Of a stretch of DNA of 64,000 bases, positions 49,106 through 60,166 are shown in pieces. The stretch comes from Clostridiales bacterium FE2011 (GTDB taxonomy: Bacteria > Bacillota > Clostridia > Christensenellales > Aristaeellaceae), in the NCBI GenBank assembly GCA_017569305.1, contig CP069418.1:3162001-3226000 (forward strand). Reading direction: 5' to 3'. Numbering within the stretch: the stretch's first letter is position 1; every line of letters starts with the position of its first letter. The position numbers and the translations under genes were made by a program. The notes beneath the pieces are model-generated. The model saw only the letters and a program-made list of their open reading frames with translations, searched no databases and had not been told where the DNA came from.

Positions 49106-51106
49106 ATGAACAGATTGAACAATACGGAAGACATACTCAGCCGGCAGATCAGCGGCTTCCATCAGTACCGGCTGAATGAGCCGGTGCATCTGACCTATGT
49201 AAGCCGTAATCTCTGTGAGATGGTGGGATACGCAGAGGATGAACTGATGGATGACAGCAGGGATCTGTATGAACCGCTGGTTCATCCGGCGGACCGGGAG
49301 AAGTATTCCGGACTGATCCGTGAAGGGACAAAAGGGGAGCTGACCCTGACCGGGGAGTACCGCCTTGTGAAGAAGGACGGCACGGTGATCTGCGTAAGGG
49401 ATACCTTGACTTCCCGGAGACTGGATGACGGCACGTATGAAGGAAATTCCGTACTGACGGACATCAGCGACCTGAAGAAAGAAAACAGTGATCTGCAGTT
49501 CCTGAATGAAACCATTCCCTGCGGATTTATGAAATACACCTGCGAAAAGCAGCCAAGGCTGACCTATATCAACCAGAAAATGATCGATATCCTGCGCTGC
49601 CCGGCAGTCCGGGAAGGCGAGCTGGATTATCTTGAAATGTATAAGGGAAATATCTTCCTGATGGTACCGATGGAGGAACAGCGCCGGTTTTCCAAATACC
49701 TGAACCGTGTCTATTCGGCGGACGCGCCCATTGCCGGGGAGATGGCCCTGCTCCGCTGCGACGGAACCCGGGCCTATGTCTTCGGCTGGGTCACAAAGAC
49801 CGTCAATGAGGAAGGAACGGAGGAATTCCAGAGTGTCTGCATGGATATCACCGCCAGGCACCAGATGCGGAAGGACGCCGAAACCAGACGTTATATGAAG
49901 GCGCTGACCGACGTCTATGACAAGATTTTTGAATTCAACCTGGATTCCAATACGGTCAGATGCCTGCACTGTGAAGACGGATCCTCCTTCAAAATGTTTG
50001 AAAACGTCCCCATGCTGATTGATGAAGCGCTGGACAAGTGGACCCTGGGTGCGGTGGAGGCGGAATCGCGGGAGAAGTTCCGTGGCTTTTTCCGGGATTT
50101 CTGCCAGAAAAAGCTGTATGAATCGGATACCAGGCCGCCCCAGATTACCTACAACGCCCGCTCCGGCAACGGGGAGATGAAACAATATACAGGCATCTTT
50201 ATCAAGGTGGATGATTCGGTCAGCTATTACTGCTGCCGCCGGATCCAGGAGACAGGCAAGGAGCATGTGCTGCAGACGGAAAACGATGAACTGAAGCAGA
50301 ACATGAAGGACCTGGTCATGCAGTTCTCTGACGGACTGGCCGCTTTTGAGGTTTCGGCGGACGGTCAGGTCAAACCGCTCTATGCCAGCGATAACGTACA
50401 GGAGTTCTTTGGATATACGGAAAAAGAATGGGCGATCCTGACCGAAAAGTTCACGCCGCTGGAAAGCTTTGTCGCCTACAGCGAAGCGGCCTATGAGGAC
50501 TATCTGGAACTGCTCAGGGCCGGTGAGGCGGAATATACCTATTTCGATTACGGCACGGAAACGGAGCGGAAGATCAAGGCTATCTGCTCCCCGAAGGAGT
50601 CCGGCGGCAAAACGCCGAGATACGTCATGCTGTATCAGGTGGAGGATACGGAACCGGACGGGAAGAAAACCCTGCCGGAGAACCGCACGGTTTCCATCCG
50701 CACCTTCGGTTATTTCGACGTATTTGTGGGAGACAAGCCCATTGCCTTCCGCAACAAGAAATCCAAGGAGCTGCTGGCACTGCTGGTGGACCGCCGGGGA
50801 GGCTATATCACCTCGGAGGAAGCAATCGGATTCCTGTGGGAGGATGAACCGGCCAATACGGTGACCATGTCCCGGTACCGCAAGGTGGCCCTTCGCCTGA
50901 AGAACACCCTGGAGGAATACGGTATCTCGGATATTGTAGAGTCGGTGGACGGGAAACGCCGGATCGTGATGGAAAAGGTACAGTGCGATCTTTATCAGTA
51001 CTGCTCAGGCAAAGAGGAATATGCCAACCTGTTCAAGGGAAGCTACCTGACGAATTACAGCTGGGGCGAGACGACCCTCGGCGAACTATCAAACAAACCG
51101 GAGTAA
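49106..51106 (+). CDS. Multi-PAS regulator with C-terminal SARP/OmpR-like winged helix
   Basis: Predicted cytoplasmic sensor-regulator of 666 residues with no membrane segment. At least two N-terminal PAS-like units are visible (YVSRNLCEMVGYAEDEL near 30-125; TYINQKMIDILRCPA near 150-255). A less conserved middle part follows, and another PAS-like unit (LYASDNVQEFFGYTEKEW) lies near 430. The C-terminal 130 residues (TVSIRTFGYFDVFVGDKPIAFRNKKSKELLALLVDRRGG) resemble the DNA-binding winged helix of SARP/BTAD regulators. No kinase or receiver domain is seen, so it would act as a one-component regulator. ATG 49106 follows AAAGGAG by 5 nt. A thioesterase gene follows after 4 bp, so the regulator may control acyl metabolism (inference). 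Confidence 0.78.
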   Translation: MNRLNNTEDILSRQISGFHQYRLNEPVHLTYVSRNLCEMVGYAEDELMDDSRDLYEPLVHPADREKYSGLIREGTKGELTLTGEYRLVKKDGTVICVRDTLTSRRLDDGTYEGNSVLTDISDLKKENSDLQFLNETIPCGFMKYTCEKQPRLTYINQKMIDILRCPAVREGELDYLEMYKGNIFLMVPMEEQRRFSKYLNRVYSADAPIAGEMALLRCDGTRAYVFGWVTKTVNEEGTEEFQSVCMDITARHQMRKDAETRRYMKALTDVYDKIFEFNLDSNTVRCLHCEDGSSFKMFENVPMLIDEALDKWTLGAVEAESREKFRGFFRDFCQKKLYESDTRPPQITYNARSGNGEMKQYTGIFIKVDDSVSYYCCRRIQETGKEHVLQTENDELKQNMKDLVMQFSDGLAAFEVSADGQVKPLYASDNVQEFFGYTEKEWAILTEKFTPLESFVAYSEAAYEDYLELLRAGEAEYTYFDYGTETERKIKAICSPKESGGKTPRYVMLYQVEDTEPDGKKTLPENRTVSIRTFGYFDVFVGDKPIAFRNKKSKELLALLVDRRGGYITSEEAIGFLWEDEPANTVTMSRYRKVALRLKNTLEEYGISDIVESVDGKRRIVMEKVQCDLYQYCSGKEEYANLFKGSYLTNYSWGETTLGELSNKPE

Positions 51107-51110
51107 GCCA

Positions 51111-51524
51111 ATGAGTAAATATATCCATAAAGTTCATTACTATGAGACAGACAAGATGGGCATCACCCATCATTCCAACTATATCCGCTTTATGGAAGAA
51201 GCGAGGATGAACTACCTGTCAGAAACAGGCTTTACCATGTCCCGCCTGGAGGCGGAGGGCATCGCCTCTCCCGTGGTGTCGCTCACCTGTGATTATAAGG
51301 TGCCGACGACCTACGATGATGAAATCGAGATTGAGGTGAAGCTGACCCAGTATACCGGGGTGAAGATTTCGCTTTCCTATGTGATGCGGAACGTCCGGAC
51401 CGGAAATGTGGTGGCGGAAGCAGCGTCTGATCACTGCTTTATCGATACGGCGGGAAGGCCGGTCGCGATTAAGAAGGCGATTCCTGATCTTGATGCTGTG
51501 CTGAAAGAGATACTGAACGGATGA
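51111..51524 (+). CDS. Hot-dog acyl-CoA thioesterase (YbgC/FadM-like)
   Basis: Predicted 4HBT-family thioesterase of 137 residues that hydrolyses acyl-CoA or acyl-ACP. The signature HYYETDKMGITHHSNYIRFMEEAR includes the likely catalytic Asp14 and the His/Asn pair. Length is typical. It begins 4 bp after the regulator stop codon and is followed by a terminator, making a two-gene operon next to the fatty-acid genes. Confidence 0.88.
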   Translation: MSKYIHKVHYYETDKMGITHHSNYIRFMEEARMNYLSETGFTMSRLEAEGIASPVVSLTCDYKVPTTYDDEIEIEVKLTQYTGVKISLSYVMRNVRTGNVVAEAASDHCFIDTAGRPVAIKKAIPDLDAVLKEILNG

Positions 51525-51525
51525 A

Positions 51526-51555
51526 AAAAAGAACCTGCTGCGGCAGGTTCTTTTT
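51526..51555 (+). terminator. Terminator after the thioesterase gene
   Basis: AAAAAGAACCTGC and its complement make a perfect 13-bp stem with a TGCG loop, ending in five T. Confidence 0.92.
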
Positions 51556-51710
51556 GAATTCACAATTCATAATTCATAATTCACAATTAAGATAGTCTGA
51601 AGCCTTAAGTCAAAATATCGGTTGGAGACATGTCGGATATTGATTGTTTGACTTTTTTAACTGGCAAAGTATATATAATTATGAATTATGAATTGTGAAT
51701 TATGAATTAA
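51556..51710. repeat. Inverted pair of heptanucleotide arrays
   Basis: Left array at 51556-51590 (AATTCAC, AATTCAT, AATTCAT, AATTCAC) and right array at 51674-51710 (AATTATG, AATTATG, AATTGTG, AATTATG). They are near-perfect inverted copies 83 bp apart. GTATATATAATT joins the inner segment to the right array. An inner AAGTCAAA/TTTGACTT pair adds another dyad. No gene is present. Confidence 0.8.
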
Positions 51711-51748
51711 ACAAAGCTGTTTTCAGAAAGGAAAAAACTGCTTTGTAG

Positions 51749-51768
51749 TCGAACTATTATAAGTTCGA
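51749..51768. promoter_or_regulatory. Palindrome just upstream of the SNF2 gene
   Basis: TCGAACT-ATTATA-AGTTCGA is a perfect 7-bp dyad whose AT-rich centre looks like a -10 region. It ends 12 bp before the ribosome site. I cannot find a matching -35, so it may be an operator or a leader hairpin. Confidence 0.5.
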
Positions 51769-51792
51769 TATTTTGTGAGCGGGGAGAAGAGC

Positions 51793-54945
<3,153 letters not shown>

Positions 54946-54965
54946 GTGGTTTGCTCAAACGGGAC

Positions 54966-55085
54966 AATGAAATATTTGCGGAAGGCCGGACAGGCCTTCC
55001 GCAAATATGAAATATTGAGTCTGCGACTCAATGTGAAATATCCTTCGGATATGAAATATTCGCCTGACGGCGAATGTGATATTTA
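54966..55085. repeat. Tandem hairpin chain with TGAAATATT linkers
   Basis: Four perfect hairpins follow one another: a 16-bp stem with a GGACA loop (54972-55008, core GCGGAAGGCC), ATTGAGT-CTGCG-ACTCAAT, ATATCC-TTC-GGATAT and ATTCGCC-TGAC-GGCGAAT. They are joined by TGAAATAT(T) or GTGAAATAT linkers. The stems differ in sequence while the linkers are conserved. None is followed by a clear T-run. The rest of 54946-55177 has no gene. Confidence 0.75.
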
Positions 55086-55177
55086 CTTATATTCTGTTTT
55101 TCTGGCGGAAGAAAAAGTCCGGTGTATTCGTTTGTTAACCGGGAGCATAATGGGTCCTGTTGGGGGAAAGTATATCT

Positions 55178-55211
55178 CATTATGCATTATGCATTATGAA
55201 TTATGAATTGA
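55178..55211. repeat. Unpaired heptanucleotide array before cotH
   Basis: Units CATTATG, CATTATG, CATTATG, AATTATG, AATTGAT, preceded by GTATATCTC as in the right-hand arrays of the paired elements. No left partner is seen. Confidence 0.65.
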
Positions 55212-55253
55212 TCTGCAAACTTCCCACGTCAAAGACGTGCAGGAGTTTGCAGA
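55212..55253. promoter_or_regulatory. Long dyad overlapping the cotH -35 region
   Basis: TCTGCAAACT (55212-55221) pairs with AGTTTGCAGA (55244-55253), and inside lies CACGTC-AAA-GACGTG. The right arm contains the -35 hexamer, so the dyad could be an operator; as RNA it would end upstream readthrough only weakly, as there is no T-run. Confidence 0.6.
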
Positions 55254-55275
55254 GAACTGCTCTTTGTGGTATAAT
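55247..55275 (+). promoter_or_regulatory. Promoter of the CotH-DUF4956-VTC operon
   Basis: TTGCAG at 55247-55252, 17 bp, TATAAT at 55270-55275, with TG at the extended -10 position. Confidence 0.8.
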
Positions 55276-55313
55276 TTATAAGATTTGTGATTGTCCGGAA
55301 GGAGGGGAAATCC

Positions 55314-58300
55314 ATGGATAAGAATCCGAATACCGAGGGACGCCGTGCGGTTTCCCGTGCCACTAAACTGCGCCGCAGGAAGATCCGGATGAACTTTATT
55401 CTCCTGGCCGGTTTTGCTGCGCTGATTGCGATCGTGATCCTGGTTACACCGAAGGAGCCGACCCGTCGCGCGACCTATTCCATCGGAACGGAATCCGGTC
55501 TGGTCGGGGACAACACTGGCGAGGTCATCGGTGCGTACGATGGACTGGTGATCAGTGAGATCATGTCCTCCAACAATACCGCTGTGACGGACGAAAACGG
55601 CAAATATGCCGACTGGATTGAGATCTGGAACAGTACGGATCATATTATCAACCTGGAAGGCCTGGGCCTGAGCGATCGGGGAGACCGGATCAAATTCCTG
55701 TTCCCCAATATCAGCCTGGAAGCTGACGGCCGGGTGGTGGTGTTCTGCGACAACACCAACAAGGCTAATGTCAATCAGGCACTCCACGCCAAATTCAAGC
55801 TTTCCAGCGCCATCGAGACGGTATATCTGTACGATCAGAACGCTTACCTGATTGACAGCTGCAAATATCCGATCATGACCAGCGATGAAAGCTATGCGCT
55901 GACGGTGAACGGATTTGAAGTGGTTTCCTGGTTCAGCCCCGGTTATGAAAACACCGAGGAAGGCAACCGGATGTACCGGGAGAGCATCTCCGTATCCGAC
56001 GGCTCCATTGTCATCAACGAGGTGATGGCGGATCCGATCACCGGCCTGCGGGATGATGACGACGAGCTGTGCGACTGGGTCGAACTTTATAACACTACAA
56101 ACCGTGAGATTTCCCTGGCGGGCCTGGGACTGAGCGACAATGAGGGTAAGCCGCTGAAATGGCGCTTCCCGGATAACGCGACAATCCCGGCCAACGGATA
56201 CTATATTGTGCTCTGCACCGGCAAGGACCGGATGGACCGTGTGAAGAACGCACCCCATACCAATTTCAAGATCAGCGCGGAACGGGAGACCATTGTCCTG
56301 GCGGACAGCCAGGGACATGTGCTGGACCGCATCATGATTGATAACCTGCCGCTGGACTGCAGCTGGGGCCGGAATGAATACGGACAGATGCAGGTGTTCC
56401 AGACGCCGACACCGTCCCTGCCGAACAACCGGAGCGGTGAGATCCAGATGGATATCAACCTCCGGGCAATGAACAAAACAGGGGTCTATATCAGCGAAGT
56501 GATGGCCAGTAATGACTCCGTGCAGGTGTATCCCAACAGCGCCGCGGGCGACTGGGTGGAGATCTATAACTCCGGCAGGGAGACAGTGGACCTGTCAGGC
56601 TGGGGATTAAGCGACCGGCTGGATCACGGAAGAAAGTGGCAGTTTCCGACCGGGACTTCCATCAGCCCGGGAGAATACAAGGTGGTCATGTGCGACAGCG
56701 CGAATGATAAAAACACCAATCAGGAGCCGCATGCCGCCTTCAAGGTCGGAAAGCTGAAAATGGAAACCATAACCCTGACAGATCCGACAGGCAGAGTGCT
56801 GGACAAGGTAAATCTTCCGGAAATGAGAACGGATGTATCCTACGGCCGCACCCCCGGAATGGCAGGGCTTTTTTATTATGACACGCCAACGCCTTTGCAG
56901 CAGAACGGAAACGGATTTACCGGCTATGCCGAAAAGCCTTCCTTTACTGTGGAACCGGGGCAGTATTATTCCGCCATTTACGTGGAAATCAATATTCCGG
57001 AAGGCACCCAGGTTTTCTATACGAAGGACTGTACGACGCCGACCCAGAACTCCATCCCTTATCACGCGGGCGAACGGCTGGAGGTCAACAATATTTCCGT
57101 GCTGCGGGCCAGGGCTTACGCTACCGGCGACAAACGCCCCAGCGACGTGATCACCGGAACATACCTGGTTAACAAGTTCCACACCCTGCCCATTGCCTGC
57201 ATTGTGACAGAGCCGAGTAACCTGGATGATCCGGAAAACGGTATGCTGACCATCGGGGAAAACATCAACAAGGAAAAACTCCCGTTCAAGAACTCTGTTT
57301 ACCGTAAGGTGAAAATCTCCGGACAGAATTTCGAATGCTACCTGGAGATATACGACGACGCCGGAAACAAGCTGATCAGCCAGGGTGCTGCCTTCTCCAC
57401 GATGGGTGACTTCTCCCTGGATATGCCGCAGAAGAGCTTCAAGTTCCGGGCCAAGAGCCTGTACGGGAAAAAGACTTTCGCGGCCAAACTGTTCCCGGAT
57501 CGCGAGTTTACGGAATACAAGGGACTTGTCCTGCGTAACAGCGGTAACGACAGTATGTTTACCCGCCTGCAGGACGGCTTCCAGAGCCGGCTGATGGATT
57601 ACTGTGGTTCCACGGTGGCACACCAGGCCTGGAAACCCTATATTGTTTATCTGAACGGTCATTACTGGGGCAATATGAACCTGCGGGAACGGACGGACCG
57701 GTTCATGCTGGCACAGCATGAAGGCCTGCCGCTGGACATGGCGGACAAAATTACCCTGCTGCAGGGCAGCGGATCCAGGAAGTATGGTTCCAACAAGGAA
57801 TACAAGGCGATGGTCAAGAAGATCAAGGCCGGTAATCCCGCGAAGAACGACGAGGATCTGCAGTACATCCTGGACAATGTGGACGTGGACAACCTGTTCG
57901 AATACCTGGGATTCGAAATGTTCTTCGGCAACAGTGATATCGGTAACACCCGGTTCTATCGTTTCGATATGGACGGAAGCAAGTGGAAATGGGTGCTGTA
58001 CGACGTAGACTACGGTCTGTACGATTCTGGATTCAACAGCCCTTGGAGCTATACCAAGGCCAAGGGTATGGGCCAGAAGGGAATTGACAATACCATTTTC
58101 CTGAAGCTGCTGAGTGTTCCGGAGTACAAGGACAAGTACCTGACGATTTACGGAAAAATTTTCCAGACACTGACCACTGAAGTGATGGAAATGAAGCTGG
58201 ATGAGCTGGTAGCGCTGATTGAGCCCGAGATGAAAATGCACTGGGATTTCTGGGGCCCGCAGAATGATAAGGCTGTTATCTTTGACGCACCGACCACTGC

Positions 58301-58469
58301 TGAAGGCGCTTACCGATACTGGGAGTCCCGTGTAAACCGTTTGCGGAACGTAATCCGGAAGCGACCCACAAGACTGTGGGAGTTCACACAGGAAGCGTTC
58401 AACCTGACGGATGACCAGATGAATCATTATTTCGGACCGAAACCGGAAATGCCGGCCAATGCAATCTGA
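55314..58469 (+). CDS. CotH kinase-domain surface protein with three lamin-tail domains
   Basis: Predicted membrane-anchored extracellular protein of 1051 residues. A basic cytoplasmic start (RRRKIR) is followed by one membrane segment at about 27-44. Three lamin-tail (LTD) domains start near 77, 231 and 390, each opening with ISEIMSSN, INEVMAD or ISEVMASN and containing DW(I/V)E(I/L)(W/Y)N. A beta-sandwich resembling chitobiase C-terminal modules (about 540-620) contains VFYTKDCTTPT. The CotH domain spans about 628-1000, with LRNSGND, GHYWGNMNLRERTDRF and the metal-binding LYDVDYGL. CotH of Bacillus is an atypical protein kinase of spore coats; here the domain would face outside. ATG 55314 follows AAGGAGGGG. 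It opens a six-gene co-directional cluster. Confidence 0.9.
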   Translation: MDKNPNTEGRRAVSRATKLRRRKIRMNFILLAGFAALIAIVILVTPKEPTRRATYSIGTESGLVGDNTGEVIGAYDGLVISEIMSSNNTAVTDENGKYADWIEIWNSTDHIINLEGLGLSDRGDRIKFLFPNISLEADGRVVVFCDNTNKANVNQALHAKFKLSSAIETVYLYDQNAYLIDSCKYPIMTSDESYALTVNGFEVVSWFSPGYENTEEGNRMYRESISVSDGSIVINEVMADPITGLRDDDDELCDWVELYNTTNREISLAGLGLSDNEGKPLKWRFPDNATIPANGYYIVLCTGKDRMDRVKNAPHTNFKISAERETIVLADSQGHVLDRIMIDNLPLDCSWGRNEYGQMQVFQTPTPSLPNNRSGEIQMDINLRAMNKTGVYISEVMASNDSVQVYPNSAAGDWVEIYNSGRETVDLSGWGLSDRLDHGRKWQFPTGTSISPGEYKVVMCDSANDKNTNQEPHAAFKVGKLKMETITLTDPTGRVLDKVNLPEMRTDVSYGRTPGMAGLFYYDTPTPLQQNGNGFTGYAEKPSFTVEPGQYYSAIYVEINIPEGTQVFYTKDCTTPTQNSIPYHAGERLEVNNISVLRARAYATGDKRPSDVITGTYLVNKFHTLPIACIVTEPSNLDDPENGMLTIGENINKEKLPFKNSVYRKVKISGQNFECYLEIYDDAGNKLISQGAAFSTMGDFSLDMPQKSFKFRAKSLYGKKTFAAKLFPDREFTEYKGLVLRNSGNDSMFTRLQDGFQSRLMDYCGSTVAHQAWKPYIVYLNGHYWGNMNLRERTDRFMLAQHEGLPLDMADKITLLQGSGSRKYGSNKEYKAMVKKIKAGNPAKNDEDLQYILDNVDVDNLFEYLGFEMFFGNSDIGNTRFYRFDMDGSKWKWVLYDVDYGLYDSGFNSPWSYTKAKGMGQKGIDNTIFLKLLSVPEYKDKYLTIYGKIFQTLTTEVMEMKLDELVALIEPEMKMHWDFWGPQNDKAVIFDAPTTAEGAYRYWESRVNRLRNVIRKRPTRLWEFTQEAFNLTDDQMNHYFGPKPEMPANAI

Positions 58470-58506
58470 TTCGAAGCTATAATCCATTTCAAGGAGGGAA
58501 TCCCCA

Positions 58507-59217
58507 ATGTTTATCTCAACTGCCTATGCCGCGGGAGTCAAATCAATCCTGAAGAATGATGCCAGCCTGAGCGATTATTTTCTCAGCCAGTTTGAGAATC
58601 TGACGCCCTGGAAGATCATCATCGGACTGGTGATGGGCTGCATCGTCGGCCTGATCATTGCTTTCGTGTATAAACGCTGCTACCGCGGCGTGCTGTACAG
58701 CCCGACCTTCGCCATGACGCTGATGATGCTGACGCTGATTACCACGCCTGTGGTTATGTGTATCAAGAGCGATATCGCCCTGAGCATGGGTATGGTGGGC
58801 GCCCTCAGTATTGTGCGTTTCCGTACGGCAGTGAAGGATCCCATGGATACGGCCTACATGTTCTGGTCGCTGACAATGGGTATATTGCTGGGAGCGGAAC
58901 TGTATGTACACGCCCTGGCGGTTGTGCTGGGCATCAGTGTGATCCTGATGGCCATGACATTCATCCGCTTCCGCAATCCGAACTCCTATCTGCTGGTGGT
59001 TCACTATGACGACTATGCCGAGCAGGAGATCACCCAGCTGCTGCGCCGGACTGTCCGTCAGCGGAAGCTGCGCAGCAAGACTGTGACCCGCTCCGGTGCG
59101 GAAATGACTGTGGAAGTCCGCCTGGACAGCAAGCAGGACCTGGTCAGCGCTGTGCTGAACATCGAAGGTGTGCATGACGCAACCCTGGTGGCTTGCCAGG
59201 TGGAAGCAGGCACCTGA
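58507..59217 (+). CDS. DUF4956 membrane protein
   Basis: Integral membrane protein of 236 residues. Four hydrophobic segments lie at about 36-58, 68-86, 92-106 and 115-155, with the family motif VGALSIVRFRTAVKDPMDTAYMFW. The last 70 residues are soluble (ITQLLRRTVRQRKLRSKTV). DUF4956 proteins often neighbour VTC-type polyphosphate polymerases and CotH genes; the biochemical role is unknown. AAGGAGGG precedes the ATG. Confidence 0.88.
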   Translation: MFISTAYAAGVKSILKNDASLSDYFLSQFENLTPWKIIIGLVMGCIVGLIIAFVYKRCYRGVLYSPTFAMTLMMLTLITTPVVMCIKSDIALSMGMVGALSIVRFRTAVKDPMDTAYMFWSLTMGILLGAELYVHALAVVLGISVILMAMTFIRFRNPNSYLLVVHYDDYAEQEITQLLRRTVRQRKLRSKTVTRSGAEMTVEVRLDSKQDLVSAVLNIEGVHDATLVACQVEAGT

Positions 59218-59235
59218 CCTGAAAGGTCAGTGCCT
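59208..59235 (+). terminator. Possible weak terminator overlapping the DUF4956 stop codon
   Basis: AGGCA-CTGACCT pairs with AGGTCAG-TGCCT (12 pairs, one bulged C) around a GAA loop, followed by the AT-rich but not T-pure ACAATTTATAATT. It may only lower readthrough into the VTC gene. Confidence 0.4.
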
Positions 59236-59238
59236 GAC

Positions 59239-59422
59239 AATTTATAATTCATAATTCACAATTCATAATTATGGATTGCCTGAAGCAGATCACGAAGAAT
59301 GAATGCGATTCTAATTCATTTTTCATCAATTATGATCTGAAAACAGATACAATATGAACCAGCTCGCAAGGGAAAGGTATAGTATCTCAATTATGAATTA
59401 TGAATTGTGAATTATGAATTAA
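59239..59422. repeat. Inverted pair of heptanucleotide arrays inside the CotH operon
   Basis: Left array at 59239-59272 and right array at 59388-59422, 115 bp apart, with the same unit types as at 51556. Before the right array stands GGTATAGTATCTC. This copy lies between two genes of one probable operon. Confidence 0.78.
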
Positions 59423-59447
59423 TAAACATGGAGAGGAGGGATTCGCG

Positions 59448-60161
59448 GTGTCTATGAATACACTTCCGCTTCGGCACGAGCTGAAGTACTTTATCAATGA
59501 GCGGCAGTATTTTGTGCTGTCCGGCATTCTGGACGGGATTCTGAACCGCGATCCCAACGGAGACGAATATAACGAATATCATATCCGCTCCCTGTATTTT
59601 GACACGGTGTTCAATAACGCGTTTGTCGATAAGGTGAGCGGCGTACAGAACCGTGACAAATACCGGATCCGGATTTATAACTTCAGCGATAAGGTGATCA
59701 AGCTGGAATGCAAGACCAAGGTCGGCAGCCTGATCTCCAAGCGCAGCATTTCCATTCCGAAGCTCCTGTGTGAGCAGCTGATGGCCGGAGACCCGACCGG
59801 ACTGGAAACCACGCGCAGCGGCCTGCTGAACGACGTGTTCCGGGAAATGACCGTGAACCTGCTGCGGCCGGTGGTGCTGGTGGACTACGTCCGGGAAGCT
59901 TATCTCCATCCTGCGGAAGAGGTACGGATCACCTTTGACAAGCAGCTGCGGACAGGACTCTGGAGCAAGGATCTTTTCAATCCCTATGTACCGACAGTTC
60001 CTCCCTTTGATGAGAACCTGATGATCCTGGAAGTCAAGTATAACAAAAGCCTGCCTTCCTATATCCGAGATATCCTGAATACTTATTGCCAGGGTGCCTT
60101 GCCGAGCGCGATCAGTAAATATACCTGGTGCCGCCGGTTTGAGTTCCCCGGGGAGGAATAA
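59448..60161 (+). CDS. VTC-domain polyphosphate polymerase
   Basis: Predicted cytoplasmic polyphosphate polymerase of 237 residues, triphosphate-tunnel fold. The tunnel residues appear in RHELKYFI, IRSLYFDT, DKYRIRIYN, KLECKTKVG, SKRSISI, VLVDYVREAY, VRITFDK and ILEVKYN, all typical of VTC4-like catalytic domains. No SPX or membrane domain is fused; DUF4956 may provide the membrane part. The GTG at 59448 is 7 nt after GAGGAGGG; the ATG at 59454 would be 13 nt away. Confidence 0.9.
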   Translation: MSMNTLPLRHELKYFINERQYFVLSGILDGILNRDPNGDEYNEYHIRSLYFDTVFNNAFVDKVSGVQNRDKYRIRIYNFSDKVIKLECKTKVGSLISKRSISIPKLLCEQLMAGDPTGLETTRSGLLNDVFREMTVNLLRPVVLVDYVREAYLHPAEEVRITFDKQLRTGLWSKDLFNPYVPTVPPFDENLMILEVKYNKSLPSYIRDILNTYCQGALPSAISKYTWCRRFEFPGEE

Positions 60162-60166
60162 GCTGT

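Noticed and set aside
54966..55085. CRISPR-like array
   Set aside because: Linkers of 9-10 bp alternate with self-complementary stems of varying length; there is no regular repeat-spacer size and no cas gene.
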